Positions 24,317 to 36,150 of a stretch of DNA of 64,000 nucleotides are shown here, one piece after another. The first letter of the stretch is position 1; each line of letters begins with the position of its first letter. Source of the DNA: Dipteris shenzhenensis (Eukaryota; Polypodiophyta; Polypodiopsida; Gleicheniales); the NCBI GenBank assembly GCA_047967505.1, contig CM106540.1. One strand, given 5' to 3'. The notes beneath the pieces are model-generated. The model worked only from the letters and a program-made list of their open reading frames with translations. It had not been told where the DNA came from and did not search any database. A program made the position numbers and the translations under genes.

Positions 24317-24440
24317 TGTATTCAAGATGATCCAAGTTGATTCACTGGTATAATTCATGCTATATGTATCCAAGATGATCTAAGCTAATCCAAGTGGCAT
24401 CGTCTAAGCCGTGTGTATCCAAGATGATCTAGGATGAGAT
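24317..24440. repeat. Three degenerate units of about 48 bp
   Basis: The phrase tgtat(t/c)caagatgatc starts at 24317, 24365 and 24414. Surrounding DNA from 24220 to 24570 is enriched in gatccaa and gatctaa phrases, so this looks like the clearest part of a longer decayed simple repeat. Confidence 0.7.
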
Positions 24441-24670
24441 CTGGGTGCTATGATCTGACTTGTTCCAAGATTTATGAAATGGATGATAGACATGGATCCA
24501 ATTGGTTAAATTTGCACTCTTAGATCCAAAACTAGGTGGATCTAGGCATTCGGATCCAAACTATGTTGAGCCCAGTTTGATGGATCTAAAAAAGTACCTT
24601 GTGTTATTTTCTTGCTAGGTTGTTAATCCTTTTTTTTGCAGTAGAACTAATCCTTTTTTAGATGCCTAAT

Positions 24671-24905
24671 GGACATTATAAACCACAACATAGGTGTTAT
24701 ATATTTTTTCCTTCGTAATATGTGTATGGCTCTCTATTTTACTATTGACATCAATAGCAAGTAGCTAGGAACCATGACACATACCTTCCCATCATGGATA
24801 TTACAAACCACAGTGTAGATGGTATGTTCTCTCTTAGTAACATGCTTATGACTCTCTAATTTACTCTTAACATTGATAAAAATGGCTAGGACCCATGACA
24901 CTATC
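24671..24905. repeat. Diverged tandem duplication of about 120 bp
   Basis: Blocks 24671-24785 and 24795-24905 share tggacatta/tggatatta, caaaccaca, gtgta/ataggtg, tatggctctct/tatgactctct, ctaggaacc/ctaggaccc and atgacac. Confidence 0.7.
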
Positions 24906-25010
24906 CGCCATCATGGACTAACTGATGTTGTTTGTGTCAGATAGTGGTAGGTCTCAAGTCCTCTCTTTGGAGTGAAGTTTGAGTTTGAGAATTATTTTAA
25001 AGTTCTTTTT

Positions 25011-25095
25011 AACACACACACACACATGCACGCATGCACATGCACACACACACACACACACTTGCATGCGCACATGTGTGCAACACACACACAAA
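25011..25095. repeat. (CA)n microsatellite
   Basis: Alternating purine-pyrimidine tract of CA with tgcacgcatgcacatg interruptions. The cysteine-rich minus-strand and His-rich plus-strand frames over it are artefacts. Confidence 0.95.
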
Positions 25096-26835
25096 CATCG
25101 CAAATGCCCTATTTCTTGGAAGGTAAGATTAATTAGCCTTAGTGGCCAACCTAATTTTTTGCTACACAAGAACCACCACCCAACCATCAACGATATCGAC
25201 TAATATGACCTATCAATGCAAATACATGGCTCCCATAGTACATCCCCCCTTGGCTTCATAACAGGACATATTAGGAAGCCACACACCAAAATAGGAAGAC
25301 TGATACATCTTTTTAGGAGGACTATCCAAGGCAGAGGACCTTTAAACTCAATGACAACCAAACACTCAGTTACATATCATTTTAGGGGGACTACCTAGGG
25401 CAGAGGACCCCAAAATACATCAAGCTGTAGGAATAATAAAAATAGATATCTTAGGAGTAAGAGATGTCCTCCAAGTAGCCACTGCACATGTGTGCACATC
25501 CCTGCGAGTTAATGATGATGTCGATGAAGCACCAAGCATAGTGCCCCAAAATATGTGTCGATGAAGTCCATGGGGTAGCTACATGGAGAAGTCATGGCAT
25601 GACTCTCAAAATAGAAGATGGAGAGTCACCAAAAAGTCGATGTAGAGGCTGGAGGTGCCACAAGGACTAGTAGAGTTACTCAATATGCAAGCCTAGCACC
25701 ACGGGCAATTAGAGAAGTAATCAGAGAAGCCGGAAAGTAACCGTACCTCACATCAAGATCATTTTTCTTTATCTTCTTGCAGCAAATTAGTGTGGAGTCT
25801 ACACACCGTTATAGAAGGCGGATGAGGTGTGCAATGTGGTAGTTCGAATGGCGAGAAGATAGAGCTTCGTGGGCAATAGGAGAAGTGTGAGCAGCAGGAG
25901 CAGCAGTGTGGGCAGCTAGCAGTAACATGCGCAGCTACATGGCGCGGGCAGAGAGGATAGCTACGTGGGCAGCAAGAGAAGTTGCATGGGCAGCTATAGC
26001 TTAGCTTCGTGGGCACCAACTGGAGCAGAAAAAGATGGAGGTGGAGATGAAGATAGTGATAGTAGGCTGGAAACTATCATCCCATGAACTCAAGAACAAA
26101 ATCCGTGCGTAGGAATAATTTTTATCACTTTTTGCAGGAGCTATATCTTTTCATAGAAAACTCGGATTGCAATGATGCAAAAACAAAAATTGTAGTACTC
26201 AAAATCCTCTACAAATTTTCTGAAGACATAAAGCTATGATTCTGCTTCCAGTTCCAGATAGAAGCGTCACGTCGTCCGTAGGTCACAGAGAGAGCAACAG
26301 AAACAGCACCACTTTGTAGCTAAAGGAAGGAGAAGAGCTCACCAAGGAAAGGGAAGAGAGGTGGCAGAAGCTCAAGTTGGAGAAGACAACATTGGAGGAG
26401 AATCCCAATGTTAATGAAGTCTTCAATGGAGAGGAGTAGGGAAGGGGAGCTCCTCCAAGAGAAGAGAGGGCAGCTTCTCTTTTCAGCCACCCTCTACCTC
26501 ATGGAGAAGTAAGGAGGAAGGGAAGGGCTAGGAAAGAAGGCTCTAAGGCAAAATGGAAAGGAAGGAAAGTACAAGTGCAAGGCAATAACCAAAATACTCA
26601 CAATGTATTGATAGCTTGATATTGACTGATCTCATAGACAATAGACAAGTACAACACTATATAGTGTGACACTAGACTCTAGAAAGTCACAATGTCTATG
26701 GGATATCTCCCAATATGACACATGGCACATCTAGGACTCACCAAACTATAAAACACCACCTAGACCACCTAGAACACACATTTTTGACTCACTTTGGCTT
26801 CATATTCCAATAGTTCTCACCTTCTACCCATACCG
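25096..26835. other. No gene recognised; possible retroelement LTR or leader remains
   Basis: Includes gcagc-rich degenerate repeats (gtgggcagc, about 25860-26000) that create a spurious Cys/Ser-rich minus frame. The duplicated phrase ttttaggaggactat(c)caaggcagaggacc (about 25311 and 25381) is a small local repeat. The sequence around 26580-26780 has the look of a copia LTR, but no partner copy is in the window. Confidence 0.3.
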
Positions 26836-26839
26836 ACAC

Positions 26840-27460
26840 TATCGGATAATATTGAGGAACTCTATCTTATGTTGAATCGTAGGTGGAAGTTAGTTGACAA
26901 TGCCTTTAAGTGGAGTAACTGTTTTGTCTTATTATGGGACAAGAAAATTCTTTAGAAAATGTCCACTCTCCTATGGCTCATCATGCATAAAAAAGTTTGG
27001 AAAGACTGCAAGATCCTAAGGATAGGCAAAGGAGATCGGGATAGCCTTGACAGACATGAAGATGTTTTTCACCTTTTTGTTTCATTCCCTCATGGTAGAA
27101 GAGTTTGGAATTTGTTTAGATACATTTAGGGGAGCCACTCAATTGGAAGGCTATACTTTTGGGGGATGCACTAAAGATCTCATATGCTACATGGACTTGG
27201 GTCACAGAGCTCATGCACTTTGGTACCTATAGATAGCTAGGAATGACTTTCAGTTTAATGATGAGCTCAGTTTTGTTGAACTCTTATTTGCTCACAGGTT
27301 TTACCGCAATGCTCACTGCTTTAATGTCTGACTCATTTGCTATTTACCTCAGGCTAAATTTTTGCTTGACTAGGTCCTTCGCAACTATAATGAAGAGATT
27401 GCTAAGCTACTTTGGAGGTACAAAAGCATCATCAACTCTTCTCAAGATGTGATGTTACCC
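26840..27460 (+). pseudogene. Decayed C-terminal region of a LINE reverse transcriptase
   Basis: A frame around 27045-27120 reads RHEDVFHLFVSFPHGRRVWN, which fits the zf-RVT segment after the RT domain in plant LINEs (HLFxxCPFxxxxW). It is followed by HALWYL, a stop, and IARNDFQFND, which fits the LWxxWxxRNxxxF pattern that usually comes next. The following frame ends at about 27460. Stops and the loss of the conserved cysteine show it is dead. Confidence 0.45.
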
Positions 27461-29498
27461 CCCAAGATCTGCAACCTCATATGCTGCCCCCTCTTTTTCC
27501 CTGTTAAGGATGAACCTGTGGAGTAATCATGCCTCATATTATATGCTGCCAATCTGTTACAGCATGTTATGTTCTGCTATGTCTCAGTATACCTTCTTGG
27601 AGGGAATTTTGTTTCAGGATGATAGAAACATGATTGTATATAATTTTAATACAACAAAGTTTTACTTTTGCCCCCCCCCCCCCCCCAAAAAAAAAGAAGG
27701 GATGAGAAATAGATAGATGTGGCCTTATGAAAGCCCATTTTTTGAAAATCTTCATTAGGCTACCTACATATTCATGCATAAATTAAAAGCCTCTCTAAGT
27801 AATCCTTTGCATGACATTTTGAGTAATATGATTGTGATGTGTATAGGTGGGCCTCCATTATAATGTAATTGCAGAAGAACGTCCATCAATAGTTCTTCCT
27901 TTAAAAAACGGTATTGCTTACAAAGATGCCACCACAAGCTTAAAATTGGATTTGTGTAGGGGTGTTGTTTAGACTTGAAATATCTCAAACAAAACTCCTC
28001 TCTTACTCAAATGCATGTGGAGAGATATCCCACTTTAAGCCAACAATTATGACATCTAAGAAAGCCTATTGTCAATCACCTTAGCATGAACATAATACCT
28101 TGAGTGAGAAGAGGACGTTTCACAAATTAAGAACTCATTTGGTTACCAAAACGTTGATTAATCTTATGAGCACAAAATGAATTGAACCTTTGAAAGTGTC
28201 AAGTAGAAATGGTTTTATGCCATGATGAAGAAATGATGCTATAACCTTGACAACACCTATTAACAATAAACAAGGGTGAATGTATACAAAAAAGATATAG
28301 ATTGGTTAGTAAATAGTGTTGCTATAATACATGCCTTGGAATAGATGCTAGCTTTGATAAATCATGTCTTAACATACGTTTTCTATCATGACGACAAATA
28401 GAACATGTTAAATATAGAAGTATGATTACAGTAGAGGTGTGTGTTTAGGAGAATTTTGTATTATAACCTTTAAAACATGCGAAAAGATGACTCTTGATAT
28501 TTAAAGTTGGTTATCGTGTGTCAAGGGTTCCAACATGCTCCATAGATAATAGGATGTGAGAGGTGGCAAAAATAGAAAAGAAATTGATTTAATGAATCTT
28601 TAAGTACATGTAAAACATCCTCATTGCTCAAAGACAATTTCTAAAAGTCCCTATTTTGATAATTTCAAATAATTAATGATTGGAAAACTCTAAAAACAAG
28701 GAAGCAAAACCATGAAATTAGGTTTTCTCTTTGGTTTTAATTCAACATAAGTGTGTGTGCATGTTGAACGATAATGTAGCATGTGCGCACGCGTGCTAGC
28801 CACACACACGTGCATGTGCACACGGGCAACCTCTGTTGAGCAGATGCACATATGTGTGTGTCACTTATGCATGCGCTCATGCACGCATGCACACAAATAG
28901 TCACACACACACAACATGTATGGCTTACCAGGTGTGTGAACTAGCGTAATGTGAATGTAGGGCCAACGAGGCAAATTTCTCATGGGTACATGGTGCTCCA
29001 AGCACGCGTGTGTGCATGGCTTACATTTGCGTGAACTGTAACTAATTTCTCTTTGGGAGCATGGTCCCCCTCTACCCTTTGGGTCCCTTATATGGGCTCC
29101 AAGCCTAATAGATAGAAGTAGCTTCCTCGACCCCTTGACCAAAATCCAATGGATGAGCTTGGGATGCTAATACCTATGGGATGTGAGAGCTCTATATTCT
29201 CATGTCTCCTTTCTAAGGACATATGGCAGCAGGCCAAAAAAGAAAGGCAAAAAAAGAACAAAAAAGGCGTTTAAAAAAGGATTACAAAATACAAAACAAA
29301 AGCCAGCCTGCAAACCCTTTTCTTTGTTCTTGTGTTCACCTTTTTTTTTTTTTTTTTTGGGTGCTTCTTCTTCTTCTTCTTCTTCTTCTTCCTGTAGTTC
29401 TGTTGTTGTTTTGGGAGGCACTCACTTCGACAGATCCTCCCATTTTCTGCTGCTGCATTGTCTAACCCTAACCTCCATAGCCTTCCCTTCATCGATCC
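27461..29498. other. Upstream region of the PABP gene; no other gene recognised
   Basis: Contains a C-run/A-run at about 27670-27698, an alternating purine-pyrimidine tract (separate entry), and, just before the PABP start, a T run (about 29340-29358) and a (TTC)n tract (29365-29391) that probably lie in the 5' untranslated region or proximal promoter. The minus and plus frames at 29183-29569 are artefacts of these runs. Confidence 0.45.
28749..28915. repeat. Alternating purine-pyrimidine (GT/CA/GC) tract
   Basis: Mixed gtgtgtgtgc, gtgcgcacgcgtgc, cacacacacgtgcatgtgc and gcatgcgctcatgcacgcatgc runs, interrupted by short non-alternating pieces. This type of sequence can adopt left-handed DNA; nothing shows a function here. 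Confidence 0.7.
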
Positions 29499-31379
29499 AT
29501 GGCCCAAATTCAGTCCCCTGTCATCCCTCCCCCCTCTGTCCAACCCTTAGCTTCTTCCATTGCCCCTAACCAGTTCGTTTCCACCTCCTTGTACGTCGGT
29601 GACCTTGACCCCATCATCTCCGAAGCTCAGCTCTACGATATCTTTAACCAAATCGGCCTCGTCGTCTCCATCCGCGTTTGCCGCGACCTCATCACCAGAC
29701 GCTCCCTCGGTTACGCCTACGTCAACTACAATAACGCCCAAGACGGTAGGCTATCGCATTCTGGACCCTGTTTTGGAAATTGTTGGAATTTGATTCATCC
29801 GATCGTTTTGAGGGGCTCGTTGGGACAGCAGCGATCGTTTTGGATGGTAATCTGCGATGTTGTCCATACAATGCAAGTGCAGGGAGCCCATATCTATGCC
29901 TTCCAAGTTAATCACCTTGCTGATCTTATATTTGTTCCCCACGGATGCATTCTTCAAGGATCTGGGTGTTTGGTGGCAAAGTGTTGCACACAATGTGCCT
30001 TAGCGCCTTATTCACAAGTTGGACTTACTCTAAGTGTCTCTTCCTGCAGCAACTCGTGCACTTGATTTACTGAATTTTACCCCTGTCAATGGGAAACCAA
30101 TGAGGATAATGTTTTCTCATCGAGACCCCAGCATTCGCAAGAGTGGGACGGCCAATATTTTCATCAAAGTATGGAAGTATTTTCAATAGTTTTCGTAGTC
30201 AATTCAGTCATCAGATTGGTCTGATAGCAGTCCTTCTCCCCTATCATTAGTCCCTGACGGTGTGAGCCGTGTGACGATCTTTTTTGTAGAATCTCAATAA
30301 AAGCATCGACAACAAAGCTCTTTATGATACATTTTCTGGGTTTGGTCCCATACTTTCTTGCAAAGTTGCCACAGACAGTAATGGACAATCAAAGGGGTAT
30401 GGCTTTGTTCAATTTGAGCAGGAAAGTTCAGCTCAGGCAGCTATTGACAAGGTGAACGGTATGCTTGTGAACGACAAACAGGTTTTTGTTGGCCCATTTA
30501 TTAGGAGGCAGGAGAGGGAAAGAGGAAGTGGCCTGTCGAAGTTCAATAATGTTTATGTAAAGAACCTCGCGGATGTGACCACCGAAGATGATTTGAAGAG
30601 AATCTTTGGTGTGCATGGAGCAATCAGCAGTGCAGTAGTTATGAGAGATGTAGATGGGAAATCCAAGTGTTTTGGGTTTGTTAACTTTGAACATGCCGAG
30701 GATGCTGCCAAGGCGGTTGAGGCTTTAAATGGTAAAAAATTTTCTGACAAGGAGTGGTATGTGGGGAGAGCACAGAAGAAATCAGAGAGGGAGGCAGAAT
30801 TGAGGGCAAAGTTTGAGCAGGAGCGCAAGGCAAGAATTGAAAAGTATCAAGGTGTCAATCTTTATTTGAAAAACCTGGATGATTCAATTGATGATGAGAA
30901 ACTGAGAGAATTATTCTCTGAGTTTGGCAGTATCACATCTTGCAAAGTAAGGGCTACAATCTTGATCAAGTTGGTACACATCCTGGCAATTGTTGTATAC
31001 AATGTGTAGTCTCAGGAATACGTTATTATTCTGAGGTCAATTATTGGTGTGCCAATCGCTAAGCTTACATTTGTTTGTGGTGTACTGTTTACATGAATCT
31101 GTGATCAGAGTATCTTCACTGCTTAGTGATCAGTTTTTTGTATTATATAATGCTTCTTCATTGCTTAGTGTGTGGGAGTTCTAAACTTGTGTTATTGGAT
31201 AAAGGTGATGAGGGATCCTCAAGGTCAAAGCAGGGGTTCAGGTTTTGTTGCATTCAGCTCTTCAGAAGAAGCCACCCGAGCAGTAAGTCTTCTTTGTTCT
31301 CATGCTCTCTTCCTGTTGTAGTTCTTCAGAATTGCAAAACACGGTATGACATGCATATACACGCGCACACAGGCATATA

Positions 31380-31415
<36 letters not shown>

Positions 31416-31562
31416 TTGTGTATGTACAATATACATATATACATATACATATATGCAAAAATATACACGCATGTGCTCATGTATATTTATATGTAAGAAT
31501 TTACACACATGCACAATATGTATATGTATATGTAAATATGTACATGCGCATGCGCGAATACA

Positions 31563-31599
<37 letters not shown>

Positions 31600-32236
31600 A
31601 TAGATGACACATGCAGGGGTACACATGCATTTGTGCATGTGCATACATGTATATATATACGCCTGCATGTACACACGCACATGCGTGTGTGCACATATGC
31701 ATGCAAATAACTGGAATCACTTGTACAGTACTTTATGCAACTTTATGCAATGCAGCTTTTGGACATGAATGGAAAAATGGTTGTAAGCAAAATTATGTTG
31801 TGCATGTGCGCATGTACAAACACACAATCTTTTTGTGCAATGCAGGTTTCAGACATGAATGGAAAAATGGTTGGAAGCAAACCACTTTATGTTGCCCCTG
31901 CACAAAGGAAAGAGGAAAGGAGGGCAAGGCTTCAGGTAGATCTGTTTTCTGGCCTTACTGAGTGTAGCAAGCATGTACAAATACCTGCTGGGATAAGACT
32001 GCTTCAATTTGAAAGCATGCCACTCTCCTTATCTATCTGCTTTGCAGGCCCAGTTTGCACAGTTGCGTCCGCCAGTGGGTGTTGGGGCGGGTGTACCTAC
32101 CAGTTTGCCAACCTTTCATCCTGGGGCTCCCAGCATGGGGCAGCAGATATTTTATGGTCAGCCTCCACCTGGATTGATGCCCCCTCAGGTTGGTATTCCA
32201 TGGAATTTTACTCTAGTATTCAATAGGATGTGTTAA
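29499..32236 (+). CDS. PAB: Cytoplasmic poly(A)-binding protein, six exons visible, C-terminal exons not seen
   Basis: Binds mRNA poly(A) tails and supports translation and mRNA stability. Exons by GT-AG borders and homology: 29499-29745, 30050-30168, 30290-30946, 31205-31282, 31846-31935 and 32048-32188, giving 444 residues. The start MAQIQSP is typical. Four RRMs are present: RNP2 LYVGDL at 31-36 with RNP1 SLGYAYVNY at 69-77; NIFIKNL at 119-125 with SKGYGFVQF at 156-164; VYVKNL at 210-215 with SKCFGFVNF at 247-255; and NLYLKNL at 312-318 with SRGSGFVAF at 350-358. The Pro/Gln-rich linker starts in exon 6 (PPPGLMPPQ) and would be expected to splice at 32188 (CAG/gttggt). If not spliced, it meets a stop at 32234-32236 after 15 odd residues. 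The MLLE domain (family length 610-660) is absent from the following 10 kb; instead copia remains follow. It is either a 3'-truncated gene or one with a very long intron. Exons 1-6 are undamaged. Confidence 0.9.
31384..31705. repeat. Microsatellite cluster inside PABP intron 4
   Basis: A (CT)n run (31384-31412), an AT/AC/GT alternating stretch (31413-31560), a (CA)n run (31564-31595) and more tgcatgtgc-type alternation up to 31705. They make up most of the intron. The long open frames here on both strands are composition artefacts. Confidence 0.9.
31756..31845 (+). repeat. 90-bp tandem duplication of the PABP exon-5 acceptor
   Basis: The acceptor and first part of exon 5 (tgcaatgcag/gtttcagacatgaatgg from 31846) is preceded exactly 90 bp earlier by a near copy (tgcaatgcag/cttttggacatgaatgg from 31756). 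The copied exon part matches for about 37 bases and then carries a 4-bp deletion. The 90 bp between the acceptors are open in the PABP frame. Confidence 0.9.
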
Positions 32237-32439
32237 AGAAAGTACGTTAATGGTACCTTTAGTGCTATTTCCAACTCAGTTATTGGGAGCAGTTGCCCTT
32301 GTTCTAGTTGTATGATCCTCTAATTTTCTCTGTGCATCGAAATTTCGACATGTAAAGGAGCTTTGTATTTCGAAAATGGTTGTGAAGAAAATTGTAAATG
32401 ACTGTTGGATTCTGGTCTCTCTGTCATCTAGTTATCGCC

Positions 32440-32850
32440 CCAATCAACTCCCGACTCTTCTGTGGATGTGCGAGTGTGTCTATGAAATCCCGTGATGCTT
32501 TGCATCATGACAATATCTTCTAATTGTTGTGAAAACTGTATCCCCAAATAGAAATGCAACGGGCCCAAATCACTCATCTCAATGAGGAATGTAATTCAAT
32601 CTTTTGCAATGTTGTGTGCATGGGGTCCTGTGAGTAGTATGCCATCAACATAAAGTACGATGACCAGAAATTCATCTCTAGTCTTTGGGACATAGAGGAT
32701 ACTTTCAATTGGATTGATGCAGAGGCCATGTGCAACAAGATGAGTTGTATCTTCTCGTACATGCTCTAGGTGCCTGTCTAAAGTGATATAGAATTTGAAT
32801 GCCGATTGGCCCTCCAATGGGGAAGAGCACCCTCATGAGAGTACTTGTTT
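32440..32850 (-). pseudogene. Ty1/copia reverse transcriptase fragment
   Basis: The minus-strand frame reads a copia RT in order: KFYITLDRHLEHVREDTTHL, then the catalytic box LYVDGILLTG, where copia has YVDD, so the second Asp is Gly. Downstream, after a stop, comes MSDLGPLHFYLGIQF, matching the FEMSDLGxxxxFLGxxI motif. It lies 200 bp past the last visible PABP exon, in opposite orientation. It is probably the RT of the same element as the pieces at 33230-33625 and 35767-36150. Confidence 0.8.
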
Positions 32851-33229
32851 CTTTTTCGACCTACATGCAAGGTGGGAGAGAGATGATGGATGAATGCAAT
32901 GTGGTAGAGAGAATGCTACGTGAGATTTCCAATGAAAGGGTGATACCCTTTCATTAATGTCCCTTGAGATCACTCAAGTTCCATCTTCCCATTTAGACCT
33001 ACCCTTATCCTATGACCCATGCACCTACCAGTCAATGCACTTAATGCACCCTTTCCCTTTCCTAGTGCCCCTAGGACCTAGACACGTGTGTGCACATCTT
33101 TATTACAATCATTGGCCAATGTTACATAGTTTTGGCGGTACTATTTACACCGCTTGATCGATCATAAATACAAACATATAACTGCACCATCAAATTGGCG
33201 CCTAACAATAATAAGTTTCTAATGACTAT

Positions 33230-33625
33230 TAATTAACTAAATAATCATTTCTCTTGTCATGACAAAATTAGTCAAGTACCGTGTATCATTTTTAATGATG
33301 GACTTGTATTCACTTATAGTAGCCATCCAGCTTTTATTCTCCTCATTTTATGTGCTCTTAAAAGCATAATGAGTAAGTAATCTAGATGCACGACGAGATG
33401 CCGAACGCGACTTGTAAGGTAACAGATTATCCATCCCATTGTCACATATTGTATCTAACAGCCATTTGCGCATTTGTTGGAATGTTTGAATTGCTGTCAT
33501 TTCCTCATTCAATGCATCCTCCACGGTTGCTTCATCTATGGGCTGATCTGTGGGCATATTAGCAAGCTGATTTTTTGGCCAAACTGTTATGGGTTGCATT
33601 TCAGCACCCTAAAGTGTATTTGAAT
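33230..33625 (-). pseudogene. Ty1/copia linker and start of the RT domain
   Basis: On the minus strand the frame (with one stop) reads SWMATISEYKSIIKNDTRYL, which fits the conserved copia start of RT (WxxAMxxEYxSIxKNDTWxL). It is preceded by a variable linker frame (33599-33348). It lies between the integrase piece and the RT piece in the right order for one minus-strand element. Confidence 0.65.
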
Positions 33626-33649
33626 CTGTACATCTGGTTGACTCATATT

Positions 33650-35440
33650 ATAGAGGGGCATCAAGGAATCACACACATCCTATGGATAGATTTCACGCTG
33701 TTTTGTGCATGACAGCTGAAACCAGCCTCAACAACGTAATGGGTGGTAGGATCCACTTAATTACAGCATTCACAGTAAATTGACAAATAGTTATGCACCA
33801 CATATTAAATCACAAGGGAGCTAGAGCGCTCCTACTCAGATACAAGGACACCGATTGGCCCCAAACGTTGGCGCCCCTTGCGGTATTTATTTAACATTCA
33901 TTTGAAGCCAAGCGGCTGATTACAAAGGTCTCTGGGAAGCTGCACCACAGGCAAACCAACGCCCGCAAACTCCCCGTCCAGCCCACCCTGTAATTCCCTG
34001 CTCAACTCCAAATGGTGAATTGGCATCCAATTACTAGGCAACCCAGTGTCCTCAGCCAACCAAAGCATGCAACAGAGACCCCAAAACCATCCACTGTCTG
34101 TGCCACACCTGCAATTGCACAACCAAGTGCCCAACCAGCCAGACACGGCTGAACAACTGCAAGACAAGCCCTCAATAGCCAAACTCTAGTGCAATCAATC
34201 AACAAAGCATCTCCAAACAAGTTGCCTTAATCTATAGCCTCTCTGAGCACTGCCCAACAGCATAAATCAACCTTTCTTTGTGAGGAAAGAAACCCAAACT
34301 CAATAACTAGCCAGCAACCAACCAGGGAACGACAAAAGCAGGCAAAAAGCAAGCCTTCTTCTACCGAGTATCCACAAAAGATAGGTCACCGGAGCTGGAA
34401 AACCCTAGATCTTGTAGAGAAAAGCTGATCCTGCTCTGGCACAGCCCCAAAAGCAACTTAGAAGAGAACAACCACGCTTGAAAAATTACCAAAATCACCA
34501 GCAACACCCAAAAGCTCCCCAGAATCAAATTGCAAATTCCCTGCAGAGCCTGAACAGACTGAAAAACAAATCGCAATCTCCAACAGCAGCTTGGACAGGT
34601 CGGAATCACCTGGAACAGCCTTGGAACAAGTCGCAGCCACCTGGAACAGCCCAGAAGACCTGCAGATCAAATAGCAATCTGAAAAAGAAACCCTGGCAAA
34701 AATCACAATCTGCAACAGGCTCTTGGATCAGGTGCGATTTCTTCTAGCAGGCTCTGGATGCACTGGAACTGGCCCTGGCTGATGGCGATTTTCCTTGACA
34801 GATGGCGATTTGGCTTTGGCAGCAGCTGGCAGGCTCTGGCAGCTCACAACTGATGGTCTGGCCTCTCTGGAACTGATTTTGACCCTTTGCCTCCAAACTC
34901 TTTTTGGAGTCTTGTGCTAAAATTAGCAATTTTAATTGCACCACTCTATTGGCCCCCGTGTTGCACACTTTGGCCCTAAGAATTAATGGCCTAGTAACTG
35001 GTCGCACATTCACAATTCCCAAGGGCGCACTAGGGAATTTAAATTCCCAAGTCTTGCCCCATGGCCGGACCCTCGCGTCCCAAGGACTCAACGCAGTCAC
35101 GCGCAAAATACGGGAGTCGCAAATCAAAAGTCCTACAATTTTACGTCCTCGTGACAGGCCCCCCTCTTGAAAGAAGGCAAACGTCCTCGATTGCCTGCAA
35201 ACCAAACAAAAAGAAATAATAGCAATGGAAAAATCAAAAGCAAATGAAATAACCAAAGCGGAAATAGAAAAATAACCAAATAACCAAATCTGAAAGACAG
35301 CCAACAATGCGGTCAACAGATCAACCAAGTCTGAAATGGGAGCGACCCAACAGACCAACCAAACCTGAAAGGACAGCGTACCGATGCTGCCAACAGGTCA
35401 ACCAACAATGAATATGTATCTGCAGAGCCATGGTAACAAA
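33650..35440 (-). mobile_element. Gypsy-type 3' internal end plus LTR-like segment
   Basis: On the minus strand a frame ends FAFFQEGGLSRGR at about 35170; the purine tract AAGAGGGGGGCC follows and then TGTCACGAGGACGTAAAATT, at about 35154. That start matches the first bases of the gypsy LTR at 44697 (TGTCACGGGGGCGTGAAATT), so 35154 is probably an LTR start. The LTR would run toward 33650; a GGGGCGCCAACGTTTGGGG phrase near 33870 resembles the LTR-end/primer-site junction of gypsy elements. I could not find its partner LTR or target duplication. It sits between copia pieces and so is probably a later insertion. Confidence 0.45.
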
Positions 35441-35512
35441 TACAAAATACATTGCACATAAGATGCATCAAAACCAAGTGGCTAGCACACCAATCATAGA
35501 GGCCCTCACGGT

Positions 35513-35818
35513 GAAGATGCTATCAGCAACAACCAGTACCCGGGTGAAACAAAATGCAACACCAAGTGTCCTCTAGATATATGAGCGGGTCTGTACAGAA
35601 GGAATGGAAGTGCTTACTCTCCTCCTGTGCAGTCTATACCCTTTGCTTTCTGTACTATAACCCATGAAGATGCTATCAGCAACAACCAGTACCCGGGTGA
35701 AACAAAATGCAACACCAAGTGTCCTCTAGATACATGAGCGGGTCTGTACAGAAGGAATGGAAGTGCTTACTCCCCTCCTGTGCAGTCTATACCCTTTGCT
35801 TTCTGTACTATAACCCAT
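35513..35818. repeat. 153-bp tandem duplication inside the copia integrase remnant
   Basis: Units 35513-35665 and 35666-35818 share gaagatgctatcagcaacaa, acccgggtgaaac, gagcgggtctgtacag and tatacccttt. They differ by only a few bases (atat/acat; ctctcc/ctcccc). In the copia frame (minus) the end of each unit encodes GYSTESKGYR. Confidence 0.95.
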
Positions 35819-36150
35819 AAAAATGCATTTACAGCTTCATCATCAACGTTGGTTCTATGTTGCTTTGGAACTAATGCATATGCAAAGCATCGAAATGCTT
35901 GGAACTGTGCCACGGAAGGCTTCTTGTGATACCAAGCTTCATATGGAGTTACTGTTTGTAAGGCTTTTGTTACTTGATGGTCTCCAACCAAAACTTGTTG
36001 GGCAAACCTTGACCCTTCAATATGCATCTTCATCTCCAATGAGAGATCTATTTTTCCTCAGCCACATGGTTCTGTTGAAATGTATGGCACGGTGCACTGA
36101 TGAGTAATGCCTCTGTCTGTGCCATATAACTCCTTTAACATGTACTCTCA
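35767..36150 (-). pseudogene. Ty1/copia integrase, second half
   Basis: The minus strand reads GITHQCTVPY, then after damage TPYEAWYHKKPSVAQFQAFR and CFAYALVPKQHRTNVDDEA. These fit the copia integrase segment from GIxHQxTVPYTPQQNG to TPYEAWxGxKPxVxHLRVFGCxAYxHVP. The GYSTESKGYR box follows in a shifted frame in the duplicated units. Frameshifts and stops make it dead. Confidence 0.85.

Larger units (their letters stand above)
23761..25010. other. No gene recognised; degenerate small repeats
   Basis: A/T-rich DNA. Two repeat groups are listed separately (24317-24440 and 24671-24905). Confidence 0.4.

Noticed and set aside
25759-26019. Cys-rich 86-codon minus-strand frame resembling a secreted peptide
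   Set aside because: It comes from degenerate gcagc/gtgggcagc repeats; the Cys spacing is irregular and no signal peptide is evident.
29183-29569. Long frames on both strands before the PABP start
   Set aside because: They run through the T run and (TTC)n tract and overlap the PABP start in another frame.
31126-31720. Long Cys/His/Thr-rich frames on both strands
   Set aside because: They are translations of CT, CA and AT microsatellites in PABP intron 4.
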